From positions 741,466-805,465 of the forward strand of contig NZ_QMDV01000002.1 in the NCBI RefSeq assembly GCF_003284895.1: DNA of 64,000 bases, written 5' to 3'. The notes beneath the pieces are model-generated. The model did not search any database. It worked only from the letters and a program-made list of their open reading frames with translations, and was not told the DNA's origin. This DNA is from Pontibacter arcticus. GTDB taxonomy: Bacteria > Bacteroidota > Bacteroidia > Cytophagales > Hymenobacteraceae. This document shows, in pieces, positions 35,365-43,538 of this stretch. The position numbers and the translations under genes are program-made. Each line of letters begins with the position of its first letter. The first letter of the stretch is position 1.

Positions 35365-35460
35365 TTTGTACCCCTGTACATTTTAAACCCATTTTAAAGA
35401 ATTCACTATTCAAACCACTCAAAGCAGGTTTAATTTTGAACCCTTGTACTTTTTAACCTT
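35365..35460. repeat. Two imperfect direct repeats 70 bases apart
   Basis: The segments starting near 35368 (TACCCCTGTACATTTTAAAC) and 35438 (AACCCTTGTACTTTTTAACC) align with the CCC blocks at 35371 and 35441, exactly 70 bases apart. They lie in the divergent gap between glnN and the sulfatase gene and could be binding sites or a short duplication. Confidence 0.45.
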
Positions 35461-35528
35461 CCTTAAATTAGTTGATCAGTTTCCGTGTTTAAACTAAAAT
35501 GCTTTCTGGCAGCACCTAACTTATCGTT

Positions 35529-35536
35529 TATATTTG
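35529..35536 (+). promoter_or_regulatory. Candidate -7 box next to a GTG start
   Basis: TATATTTG fits TAnnTTTG and ends only 4 bases before the GTG at 35541. If used, the transcript would be essentially leaderless or translation would start downstream. A weak TCTG lies ~20 bases upstream. Confidence 0.35.
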
Positions 35537-35540
35537 TACC

Positions 35541-37382
35541 GTGAAACGACGCATCTATTTTCAGCCGCTATACTTCCTTTTCTGGGTACTCTATTTTATG
35601 AGTGCCCGCGCCATTTTTCTGGGCTACCACCTGGATAAAACACAGAAACTAACGGCTTCCGAAATTCTGAACACGTTTTTGTACGGCCTCCGGCTCGACA
35701 TTTCTTTTACCTCTTATATATGTGCGTTGCCGTTTATAGCGGTTTTGCTCTCGGCTATCTGGCCACGCATAAAGTCAGTTAAGTTTGTCTGGGGATTTAC
35801 CTGTATCTGGCTGGTTATTATTTCTACGCTGCTGGCAATTGATCTGGAGCTTTATACTTTCTGGGGTTACCGCCTAGATGCCACGCCTTTACAGTACCTG
35901 AACACACCTGGTGAGATAGCCGCCTCTGCTGCAGCCGCGCCGTTTTTGCTGCTTGTATTTGTGATTGTTATACTTAGCGGTGCCTTTATACTTCTCTACC
36001 AGCTTGGCTTCGATCTAGCTAAATTCAATGTATTCCAGCAAAAATGGGTAATGGTACTTTTATCGTTTGTTTACCTGATTGTGCTGATCTTACCCATGCG
36101 TGGCGGCTGGCAACAGATTCCGATCAACCAGAGTGTGGTATACTTTTCCAATACGCCGTATGCCAACCATGCCGGCCTGAACATGCCCTGGAACCTGATG
36201 CACGCACTTTTAAAGTATGGCAAGGAAAGCAGTAACCCCTATCAGTTTATGCCTGCAGAGGAGGCTGAGCAGAAAGTGGCCGAATTGCATGCTGCACCAG
36301 AAACGGATACGACCGCTTCGCTCTTAAATACGCAAAAGCCAAACGTACTTTTCATCATCCTGGAAAGTTATACCGCTAAATTTGTAGGCAGCCTGGGCGG
36401 TGAAAAAGGTGTAACGCCTAACCTGGATAAACTGGCCGCCGAAGGCATCAGCTTTACCAAACTATACGCCAGCGGCGACCGAAGTGAAAAAGGAATGGTT
36501 TCGTTGTTGAGCGGCTACCCCGTACAGACGATTACTTCGATCATCAAAACGCCTAAAAAAACAGAGCGTTTGCCACAGCTAAGCAAGGTTTTTAAAGAAC
36601 AAGGCTACGCGACCAGCTTTTTTTATGGCGGAGAACTGGAGTTTGCCAACATCAAATCCTTCCTACGTAATGGCAGCTATGAGAAGCTGATTGATAAAGC
36701 TGATTTTCCTTCGGAAAGTTACAACTCCAAGTGGGGCGCACACGACCATGTGTTGTTTGAGCGTGTTTTAAAAGACCTGAACCAGGAAAAGAAACCATTT
36801 TTCTCTACGGTTTATACGTTGAGCAGCCACGAGCCCTATGAGATTCCGATTCCGGCTAAATTCCCGGGTACCACAAACGAAGCCAAATTCCGGAACAGCG
36901 TATACTACACCGATTATGCGCTAGGAAATTTTATAGCGGAAGCCAAAAAGCAAGCCTGGTGGCAAAACACGTTGGTTGTGTTAGTGGCAGACCACGGCCA
37001 TCCCTTACCCGGCGAAGATGCGAACCACGAACGAAGCAAATTCCATATTCCGTTTATACTTACCGGAGGCGCTGTTGCTCAGAAAGGCCTTAAAATAGAT
37101 GCGCTGGGCTCCCAAACCGACATTGCACCTACCCTGCTGGCTCAACTTGGCTTGCCTTACCAGGACTTTAAATGGGGCCGTAACCTGCTGGCACCAACTG
37201 CCTATCCGTTTGCTTTCTATGTGTTTAACGATGGCTTTGGTTTCCTGACGCCGCAAGGTAGTTTCCTCTTTGATAATGTAGCCAAACGACCGATTGCAGA
37301 AGAAGGCACCGTAACTGAAGCCCAACGCACCTACGGGAAAGCCTACATGCAATATTCTTTTGAGGATTTCCTGAAAAAGTAA
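35541..37382 (+). CDS. LTA synthase-family membrane sulfatase/phosphotransferase
   Basis: This 613-residue protein has five N-terminal membrane helices (~1-200) and a periplasmic alkaline-phosphatase/sulfatase domain. Metal-binding segments are VLFIILESYTAKFVG and VVLVADHGHPLP. The nucleophile region reads ASGDRSEKGMVSLLSGYP, where a Ser stands in the place usually held by Thr in relatives I recall. In Gram-negative bacteria such proteins are thought to move phosphoglycerol or phosphoethanolamine onto glycans or lipids. The start is a GTG; an in-frame ATG (MSARAIF) would cut off the first membrane helix. Confidence 0.87.
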   Translation: MKRRIYFQPLYFLFWVLYFMSARAIFLGYHLDKTQKLTASEILNTFLYGLRLDISFTSYICALPFIAVLLSAIWPRIKSVKFVWGFTCIWLVIISTLLAIDLELYTFWGYRLDATPLQYLNTPGEIAASAAAAPFLLLVFVIVILSGAFILLYQLGFDLAKFNVFQQKWVMVLLSFVYLIVLILPMRGGWQQIPINQSVVYFSNTPYANHAGLNMPWNLMHALLKYGKESSNPYQFMPAEEAEQKVAELHAAPETDTTASLLNTQKPNVLFIILESYTAKFVGSLGGEKGVTPNLDKLAAEGISFTKLYASGDRSEKGMVSLLSGYPVQTITSIIKTPKKTERLPQLSKVFKEQGYATSFFYGGELEFANIKSFLRNGSYEKLIDKADFPSESYNSKWGAHDHVLFERVLKDLNQEKKPFFSTVYTLSSHEPYEIPIPAKFPGTTNEAKFRNSVYYTDYALGNFIAEAKKQAWWQNTLVVLVADHGHPLPGEDANHERSKFHIPFILTGGAVAQKGLKIDALGSQTDIAPTLLAQLGLPYQDFKWGRNLLAPTAYPFAFYVFNDGFGFLTPQGSFLFDNVAKRPIAEEGTVTEAQRTYGKAYMQYSFEDFLKK

Positions 37383-37417
37383 GTTGAATTGTTGATTGTG
37401 AATTATTAAACTAACAG

Positions 37418-37692
37418 CTACCGCGAGTTTGAGCGAAGCGGTAACTTGTGCTTTTGCAAAGCATAGAAGTTTCCAACTTCTATGCTTTGCAAAAGCAAGT
37501 ATGGCAGGGCCTTATACTTTGGAGATGGCTTTCGAAGTATGAAAAGGCTTTTCCTGTGCTGCCATACTTATCTGGTTGATAAAACGCAATCACCGTTTCT
37601 GCAAGCGTTGTTTTCCTGCTCTCGCAGAAAGCAAGTAGAATACTTGCGTCATGCACAACCACAAGTTACCGCTGCGCTCAAACTCGCGGTAG
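37418..37692. repeat. Nested foldback element with 33-base inverted arms
   Basis: Arms at 37418-37450 and 37660-37692 are reverse complements with one mismatch; each contains the block CTACCGCGAGTTTGAGCG or its complement. Just inside the left arm, CTTTTGCAAAGCATAGAAGTT (37451-37471) is followed after 3 bases by its perfect complement (37475-37495). Further nested pairs are AAGTATGGCAG/CTGCCATACTT and GCAAGTA/TACTTGC. Open frames inside it arise from the palindromes and are not credible genes. It could be a MITE-like element or encode a structured RNA. Confidence 0.8.
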
Positions 37693-37710
37693 AATTCTAT
37701 ACTTCAGAAT

Positions 37711-37764
37711 TCAACAATTTAATCATCTAACATTTTAACTATTACGCCTTCAACTATTTAACAA
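37711..37764. repeat. Octamer-period array flanking the foldback element
   Basis: AAC or AAT recurs at 37713, 37721, 37729 and 37737, then 37752 and 37760, giving degenerate TTCAACAA-type octamers. A complementary-looking GTTGAATT, GTTGATTG, TGAATTAT run at 37383-37406 lies on the other side of the foldback element. Confidence 0.55.
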
Positions 37765-37802
37765 CCCTCCCGTCAACCTTACCCATTCAGAATTTTATTT
37801 TG

Positions 37803-37810
37803 TACCTTTG
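37803..37810 (+). promoter_or_regulatory. Candidate -7 box of mtaB
   Basis: TACCTTTG fits TAnnTTTG and lies 9 bases before the mtaB ATG, implying a very short leader. Confidence 0.4.
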
Positions 37811-37819
37811 TGCTTACTT

Positions 37820-39139
37820 ATGAAAAGAGTTGCATTTTATACGTTAGGCTGTAAGCTGAACTACTCCGAAACAAGCACCATCGGGCGCATTTTCCAGGAG
37901 CGTGGTTTCGAGAAAGTGGAGTTTACCGATTCGCCTGATATTTATGTTATCAATACCTGTTCTGTTACCGATAATGCCGATAAAAAGTGCAGGAAAATAG
38001 TAAAAGAAGCGCTGAAGCATTCCCCGGACGCGTTTATTACCATTCTGGGTTGTTATGCACAACTTAAACCAAAAGAAATTTCTGAGATTCCGGGTGTGGA
38101 TGCCGTACTAGGCGCTGCCGAAAAATTTCAGTTAGTTGATATACTGGAAGGCTTCACTAAAAAAGGAAAGGCCGAGATTTACGCCAGCCCAATTTCAGAT
38201 GCCAACACATTCCATAACTCGTACTCGTTCGGCGACCGTACCCGTACCTTTCTAAAAGTACAGGATGGCTGCGATTATTCCTGCTCGTTCTGTACCATAC
38301 CGTTGGCGCGTGGCAGCAGCCGTTCCAATACTATTGCCAGCGTAATTAAATCTGCGGAAGAAATAGCGGAATCAGGCGTAAAAGAAATCGTTTTGACCGG
38401 CGTAAATACCGGCGACTTTGGTTTGCAGGATGGCAAGCGCGAAGAAACGTTTTTCCAGTTGGTACAAGCCCTCGATCAGGTTGAAAGTATAGAGCGTTTC
38501 CGCATCTCCTCCATTGAACCAAACCTGCTGCACCACGAGATAATAGAATTTGTAGCCAACAGCAAGCGCTTTATGCCGCATTTTCATATTCCGTTGCAGT
38601 CGGGCTCTAATAAGATTTTAAAACTGATGCGCCGCCGTTACCAGCGCGAACTGTACGCGGAGCGTGTGGAAGCCATTAAAACCCTGATGCCGCATTGCTG
38701 CATTGGCGTGGATGTGATCGTAGGTTTTCCGGGCGAAACAGAAGAAGATTTCCTGGAGACGTATAATTTCATCAATAACCTGGATGTGAGTTACCTGCAC
38801 GTTTTCCCGTATTCGGAACGCGAGAACACGCTTGCGCCAGCCATGCCGGGTAAAGTGCCGGTTAAAGAGCGTAACCGCCGCGCCGATATGCTGCGCATTC
38901 TGTCAGAGAAAAAGAAACGCCATTTCTACGAGCAACACATCGGCAACGAGTTTAATGTTTTGTTTGAAGATGACGTGAAAGATGGCGTAATGGAAGGCTG
39001 GACAGAGAATTATATCCGGGTGGCTGCCAAGTATGACCCGATCCTGGTAAACGAAACAAAACACGTGCGCCTGACAGGTATAAGTACAACCGGGCTGATG
39101 GAAGCAGAAGAAACCTACAAAGAAATTCTGCAGCATTAA
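37820..39139 (+). CDS. mtaB: tRNA t6A37 methylthiotransferase
   Basis: This 439-residue radical-SAM enzyme turns t6A at position 37 into ms2t6A. The N-terminal methylthiotransferase domain has the auxiliary cluster cysteines (TLGCKLNYSET, INTCSVTDNADKKC, LGCYAQLKP). The SAM cluster motif is CDYSCSFC in VQDGCDYSCSFCTIPLARGSSRS. A TRAM-like C-terminus follows. MtaB rather than MiaB is indicated by FYTLGCKLNYSE and DNADKKCRK. A TTG four codons upstream is rejected in favour of ATG 37820, where MKRVAFYTLGC is standard. Confidence 0.93.
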   Translation: MKRVAFYTLGCKLNYSETSTIGRIFQERGFEKVEFTDSPDIYVINTCSVTDNADKKCRKIVKEALKHSPDAFITILGCYAQLKPKEISEIPGVDAVLGAAEKFQLVDILEGFTKKGKAEIYASPISDANTFHNSYSFGDRTRTFLKVQDGCDYSCSFCTIPLARGSSRSNTIASVIKSAEEIAESGVKEIVLTGVNTGDFGLQDGKREETFFQLVQALDQVESIERFRISSIEPNLLHHEIIEFVANSKRFMPHFHIPLQSGSNKILKLMRRRYQRELYAERVEAIKTLMPHCCIGVDVIVGFPGETEEDFLETYNFINNLDVSYLHVFPYSERENTLAPAMPGKVPVKERNRRADMLRILSEKKKRHFYEQHIGNEFNVLFEDDVKDGVMEGWTENYIRVAAKYDPILVNETKHVRLTGISTTGLMEAEETYKEILQH

Positions 39140-39228
39140 GAGCCGCAGTAAGCTGGAAAAACAGAAAATAACCTTATATTTCCTCTTTATTCAGACAAAT
39201 CACCTTTTAAAACTAATCCTTACAACAC

Positions 39229-39861
39229 GTGAAAGTATCTAAATTGGTTTGGGGCGTAGCCCTTTTTGCCCTGACAACGGCCTGTAGCCAAGAACAAAAG
39301 CCTGGTGCTAAAACTACTGCGTCTACAACAACTTCTTCGGATGGCGCAACTACTGCGGCAGTTCCTGAAATCGTTTATGTAAATTCGGACTCGTTACTGG
39401 CTAACTACGAATACTTTAAAGAAGCCCGTACCCGTTTGCAAGGCAAATCGCAGAAAGCTGAGCAGGACCTTCGCGCAAAAGCAGAAGCCTTTCAGAAAGA
39501 AGTAAACCGCTACCAGCAGTCGGCACAAGGTATGAGCGCCGAGCAACGTGCCTCTACCGAACAGCGTCTTGGCCAGAAACAACAGCAATTAGCTGCCCTG
39601 AACCAGAATGCCGGAAACGACATCGCTGCTGAGGAATCAGAAGAAATGAAGAAAATCTACGATAAAGTAGAAGACCACCTTAAAGCTGTAAGCGCAGAAA
39701 AAGGCTACAAAATGGTACTGACTTACTCACGTGGTAACAGCGCCATACTTTACAGCGATGCTTCCCTGGATATTACAGAAGAAGTTTTAACTGGCCTGAA
39801 CGAAAAGTATACGGCTGACAAAGCTGCAACACCAAAAGCAACCACAGAGAAAAAGAAGTAA
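39229..39861 (+). CDS. OmpH/Skp-like lipoprotein chaperone
   Basis: This 210-residue protein begins with a lipoprotein signal (VWGVALFALTTACSQ, Cys19) from a GTG start. After a Thr/Ser-rich linker, the Skp/OmpH motif IVYVNSDSLLANYEYFKEARTRL leads into a long charged coiled coil (about 70-160) and closes with YKMVLTYSRGNSAILYSDASLDIT, as in OmpH-family periplasmic chaperones that escort outer-membrane proteins. The C-terminus ends in a basic KKK tail. Being membrane-anchored differs from soluble Skp. A terminator follows. Confidence 0.88.
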   Translation: MKVSKLVWGVALFALTTACSQEQKPGAKTTASTTTSSDGATTAAVPEIVYVNSDSLLANYEYFKEARTRLQGKSQKAEQDLRAKAEAFQKEVNRYQQSAQGMSAEQRASTEQRLGQKQQQLAALNQNAGNDIAAEESEEMKKIYDKVEDHLKAVSAEKGYKMVLTYSRGNSAILYSDASLDITEEVLTGLNEKYTADKAATPKATTEKKK

Positions 39862-39882
39862 TTTCTAATAACTGATAAGTAT

Positions 39883-39920
39883 AAAAAATCCCGCTGTCTT
39901 ATCTGGCAGCGGGATTTTTT
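39883..39920. terminator. Bidirectional intrinsic terminator
   Basis: ATCCCGCTG (39888-39896) pairs with CAGCGGGAT (39907-39915), flanked by A6 and T6. AAGTATAAA directly precedes the stem. Confidence 0.85.
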
Positions 39921-39973
39921 ATGTGATTCATACTTCAGATTGAAAGTATAAAACTGAAGTATAAAAGTATAAC

Positions 39974-41215
39974 CTACTCGTAACGCAACGATTCGATCGG
40001 ATCCAATTTAGAAGCTTTAAAAGCCGGATAATAACCGGAAATTACGCCAACAACCACGCAGATGGTTAGGCCCACAATCACCCAGAGCCACGGAATAATA
40101 AAGCCGCCCTCGCCTATCAGCGAAGCAATGCCGTTGCCCATCATAATACCAAGTACAATTCCGACAATGCCACCTATCAAACAGATCACCACCGCTTCGA
40201 TCAGGAACTGCTGACGTATTTGTACGGCTGTGGCGCCCAGTGCTTTTCTAACACCAATTTCGCTGGTACGCTCTTTTACCGAAACCATCATAATATTCAT
40301 CAAACCAACCGAAGCGCCCAATAACGTTATAAAACCGATCACGAAGCCGCCTGCTTTCAGATAACCGGAAATCTCGTTCAGGCTTTGCAGCGCCGAGTCG
40401 CTTCTTCTGATTTCAAAAGATTCTTCCTGGTTCAGTCTGTCCTGGCGCACGCTGCGCATGGTGCCCGTTGCTTCGCCCATCACATAATTCAGTTCTTCGG
40501 GTTTAGTAATGGCGGTTTTAATATCGAAAGTAAGGGATGAATTATTGGTTTGCGGAATCTGGCGGCCGGTTTCCAGCGGAATAATAATACGTCGGTCGCT
40601 GCCACCGCCCATGCTGCTGCCTTTTTCTTCAAGCTTTCCTACAATTTTAAAGCGCCTACCCAGAAACGTAATATTCTGGCCGATGGCAGTTGTTTTAGGA
40701 AAAAGCGTTTTTGAAATCTCACTTCCTACAATGGCTACATTTACGCCAAACTCGTGCTCATAATTCGAAAAACCACGGCCTTCTGCCAAATTCAGGCTTT
40801 GTAGCTGCATGTAGTTTTCGTCGCCACCAATTACGCTGATGTTCGGGTTGGTCTTTTCTTTGTCGCTTTTCACCACCGTTGCTCCCGAGATACGCGCAGA
40901 TAAACTCACCACAGCACTTTCCTGCATCAGTTCTTTATACTTTATAGCTTGTTCGTAGGTAATATCAGGGTATACTTTTTCGGTAACGCCTCCCTGGCTA
41001 CCGCGGTTGTTAAAGCCTTTTTTACGGATATCAAACGAGTTGGCACCCAAACTGGAAAAGGTCTGTGTCAGGGAATATTTCATACTATCCACGGCTGTTA
41101 AAATACCAACTAACGACATAATGCCAATCGAAATGATTAGGCCCGTTAGCACCGTACGAAGCATATTGCCCTTAATTGCCCGCAAGCTTTCCAGTATGTT
41201 CTCTATCAGATTCAT
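39974..41215 (-). CDS. MacB-like ABC transporter permease
   Basis: This 413-residue permease has the MacB topology: one N-terminal helix ([24 protein letters not shown]), a ~230-residue periplasmic MacB_PCD domain ([36 protein letters not shown]), then three C-terminal helices in an FtsX domain ([34 protein letters not shown]). The ending [21 protein letters not shown] sequence is typical. Such proteins use mechanotransmission to export lipoproteins, toxins or drugs. No ATPase or membrane-fusion gene is adjacent, so the substrate is unknown. Confidence 0.9.
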   Translation of the reverse strand: MNLIENILESLRAIKGNMLRTVLTGLIISIGIMSLVGILTAVDSMKYSLTQTFSSLGANSFDIRKKGFNNRGSQGGVTEKVYPDITYEQAIKYKELMQESAVVSLSARISGATVVKSDKEKTNPNISVIGGDENYMQLQSLNLAEGRGFSNYEHEFGVNVAIVGSEISKTLFPKTTAIGQNITFLGRRFKIVGKLEEKGSSMGGGSDRRIIIPLETGRQIPQTNNSSLTFDIKTAITKPEELNYVMGEATGTMRSVRQDRLNQEESFEIRRSDSALQSLNEISGYLKAGGFVIGFITLLGASVGLMNIMMVSVKERTSEIGVRKALGATAVQIRQQFLIEAVVICLIGGIVGIVLGIMMGNGIASLIGEGGFIIPWLWVIVGLTICVVVGVISGYYPAFKASKLDPIESLRYE

Positions 41216-41354
41216 CTATCCTATAAAAAAATGTGCGCTGTCCGGCTAAAATTTCGTTACTTATAACGTAGGGCAGCTATGCTTCTAAGATAACTGCATT
41301 TTCTGAAAAAAGAATGAAATTTATACATTCCCTCATATTTTGAAGACGAACAGT

Positions 41355-42620
41355 ATGATTCTCCGTATCGCACTCTTTTTTATACTTGGTTTTACGCTAT
41401 CCTTTAAAAGTATAGCCAGTACCTTGCTTATACCAATGGATGAAACGCAGAAAGACCACCTTAAATCCTATGGGCTGGCTTACTGGGTTTTATCAAAAGA
41501 TGTGCAGGTAGACTGGCTCCTTAATTTTAAGGGCGGAAGTTTTGCGTTTAACCATGCGCCGCAGTTCGAGAACGAGCTGATTGTGCGGGGCATCAGTTAC
41601 CAGGTAATTTCGGATGCGCAGTATAATGGCATTTTGCAGCAGATAGCCGAGCCGGAAGCGAATATGGATGTGATGAAGCTGGAAAAAGTGCCCAAAATTG
41701 CCGTGTATACCCCTAAAACTAAAATGCCCTGGGATGATGCTGTGACGCTGGTTTTAACGTACGCAGAGATTCCGTATGATATTGTGTACGACGAAGAAAT
41801 CATGCGCGGCGACCTCCCAAAGTATGATTGGATACACCTGCACCACGAAGATTTTACGGGCCAGTACGGTAAATTTTATGCCAGCTACCGCCATTACCCG
41901 TGGTACCAGGAGCAGCAGCGGGATGCAGAAGCGTCTGCCAAAAAGTTAGGGTTTACGAAAGTGTCGCAGCTAAAACTGGCGGTTGTGAACAAGATAAAGG
42001 ATTTTTGTGCCGGCGGCGGTTTTCTGTTTGCGATGTGCTCTGCCACCGATACCTATGATATTGCGCTGGCCGCCGAAGGCCTCGACATTGCAGAAAGTAT
42101 GTATGATGGCGACGCCGCCGACCCAAGCGCACAACGCAACCTGAACTTCAGTAAAACATTTGCCTTCAAGGATTTTATACTTTCCAGAGACCCGTTGGAG
42201 TACGAATATTCGAACATCGATATACAACCGCAGGAACGGCCTGTTTTAGAGGCAAACGATTATTTCCAGCTGTTCACGTTCTCCGCCAAATGGGACCCAA
42301 TCCCGACGATGCTCTCGCAGAACCACGCTAAAACAGTAAAAGGGTTTATGGGCCAGACCACTGCTTTCCGCAAAAACCTGGTGAAGCCGGAAGTAATTGT
42401 GATGGGCGAAAACAAAGAATTGGGCGAGATACGCTACATGCACGGCACTTTTGCCAAAGGCACCTGGACGTTTTACAGCGGCCACGACCCAGAAGATTAC
42501 CAGCATTTAGTTGGCGAAGAACCAACCGATCTGGCCCTGCATCCGAACTCGCCGGGCTACAGACTCATCCTGAACAACATTCTTTTCCCGGCTGCTAAAA
42601 AGAAAAAACAGAAAACGTGA
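41355..42620 (+). CDS. Unknown secreted protein, often labelled asparagine synthetase B in this lineage
   Basis: This 421-residue protein has a Sec signal peptide (ILRIALFFILGFTLSFKSIAS). The body has an N-terminal domain (TLLIPMDETQKDHLKSYGLAYWVL) and a large alpha/beta domain beginning PKIAVYTPKTKMPWDDAVTLVLTYAEIPYDIVYDEEI, with HLHHEDFTGQYG, FCAGGGFLFAMCSATDTYDIAL and WTFYSGHDPEDYQH. The last parts look like a class I glutamine-amidotransferase-like (ThuA/BPL-like) fold. From memory, homologs are labelled asparagine synthetase B, but no synthetase motifs are visible and the protein is exported. The start could also be TTG 41340. Confidence 0.8.
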   Translation: MILRIALFFILGFTLSFKSIASTLLIPMDETQKDHLKSYGLAYWVLSKDVQVDWLLNFKGGSFAFNHAPQFENELIVRGISYQVISDAQYNGILQQIAEPEANMDVMKLEKVPKIAVYTPKTKMPWDDAVTLVLTYAEIPYDIVYDEEIMRGDLPKYDWIHLHHEDFTGQYGKFYASYRHYPWYQEQQRDAEASAKKLGFTKVSQLKLAVVNKIKDFCAGGGFLFAMCSATDTYDIALAAEGLDIAESMYDGDAADPSAQRNLNFSKTFAFKDFILSRDPLEYEYSNIDIQPQERPVLEANDYFQLFTFSAKWDPIPTMLSQNHAKTVKGFMGQTTAFRKNLVKPEVIVMGENKELGEIRYMHGTFAKGTWTFYSGHDPEDYQHLVGEEPTDLALHPNSPGYRLILNNILFPAAKKKKQKT

Positions 42621-42623
42621 TTA

Positions 42624-42813
42624 GAGTTACGAGTTATGAGTCTTGAGTTATGAGTTTAAGTAAAGTATAAATCTCAAATCAGACAGCATTCAAAGTATAA
42701 AGTATACTTCTTTTATGAGATTCTGTAAATGCTGTTCTACGAACTAAAATTTTATCCCAAAGTATAAATCATACTTTAAAAACTCGAGACTCAGCACTCG
42801 TAACTCAGAACTC
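42624..42813. repeat. Inverted pair of heptamer tandem arrays
   Basis: Left arm: GAGT starts at 42624, 42631, 42638, 42645 and 42652, five heptamers of consensus GAGTTAT. Right arm: ACTC starts at 42782, 42789, 42796, 42803 and 42810, five heptamers in inverted orientation. The interior holds GACAGCATT/AATGCTGTT and several AAGTATA words, two of them in tandem at 42693-42706. The array reaches from 4 bases past one stop codon to 3 bases before the other, filling the convergent gap. Confidence 0.8.
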
Positions 42814-42815
42814 AG

Positions 42816-43424
42816 TTAATGTATTCTGTCGGGGCGGTGCTCGAGGTTAGCGATGATGTTGGCTTCGATGGCGAGCAATTCTTTCAGGCGGGCATCTACT
42901 ACTTCTACAGGCATGTATTCTTTTGCCAGCTTCACAAAGCTCACGTAGTGGCCAGCTTCTGATACCATCAGTTCGTAGTAAAATTTCTGAAGGTCTTCGT
43001 CCTGCAGGTTTTTCCAGAGCAGTTTAAAGCGTTCGCAGCTTCTGGCTTCAATCAGGGCATTTACCAGCAAATGGTCCATTAACTGCCGCTCGCGCTTATC
43101 TCCTTTTCGAATGTGCTTACTCAGCTCCACTACATACTCATCGGGCCGGTTGCGGCCTAGCGCAAAACCTCGTTTCTTGAGTTCTGCGAGCACGCGCTCA
43201 AAATGGCTCCATTCTTCGGCCACCAGTTCGGTCATTTCCTCTACCAGGCGGGTTTTATCCGGGTACTTTACAATCAGCGAAATGCCGGACGTGGCAGCTT
43301 TTTGTTCGCAGTACGCATGGTCTACCAGAATTTCCTCGATGTTTTTTTCAGCGATATTTACCCACCGCGGATCCGTAGGCAGCTCCAGGCGAAGTATAGT
43401 TTTGGTAGGTTGAAAATCAGACAT
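42816..43424 (-). CDS. miaE: tRNA-(ms2io6A) hydroxylase
   Basis: This 202-residue non-heme diiron monooxygenase hydroxylates ms2i6A at tRNA position 37 to ms2io6A. Ferritin-like ligands are visible in ILVDHAYCEQKAA, MTELVAEEWSHFERVL, IEARSCERFKLLW and ELMVSEAGHYVSFVKLA. The start MSDFQPTKTILRLELPTDPRW is normal. miaB, which makes the substrate, is at 50169 in this window. It is transcribed alone. Confidence 0.93.
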   Translation of the reverse strand: MSDFQPTKTILRLELPTDPRWVNIAEKNIEEILVDHAYCEQKAATSGISLIVKYPDKTRLVEEMTELVAEEWSHFERVLAELKKRGFALGRNRPDEYVVELSKHIRKGDKRERQLMDHLLVNALIEARSCERFKLLWKNLQDEDLQKFYYELMVSEAGHYVSFVKLAKEYMPVEVVDARLKELLAIEANIIANLEHRPDRIH

Positions 43425-43444
43425 AATAATTCTGAATGAAGGTT

Positions 43445-43538
43445 GAAGGCAAAGTTGCCAGCTAATTAAATTGTTGCGTGTTTAGTTCCCAGAACACGAT
43501 TCAACAATTATAACCATCCAGCCATTTAACAAATTAAT
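43445..43538. repeat. Octamer-period AT-rich stretch
   Basis: AAC or close variants fall at 43512, 43520 (AGC), 43528 and 43536 (AAT), steps of 8 bases, with a looser TTGTTG-containing stretch at 43456-43485 as possible opposite arm. Confidence 0.4.

Noticed and set aside
37482..37730. 82-codon open frame in the gap before mtaB
   Set aside because: It lies almost wholly inside the nested foldback element; its codons follow the palindromes and the product has no recognisable domain.
42624..42813. Heptamer and octamer arrays as a CRISPR
   Set aside because: Repeat units are 7 or 8 bases with no spacers, and no cas genes are present.
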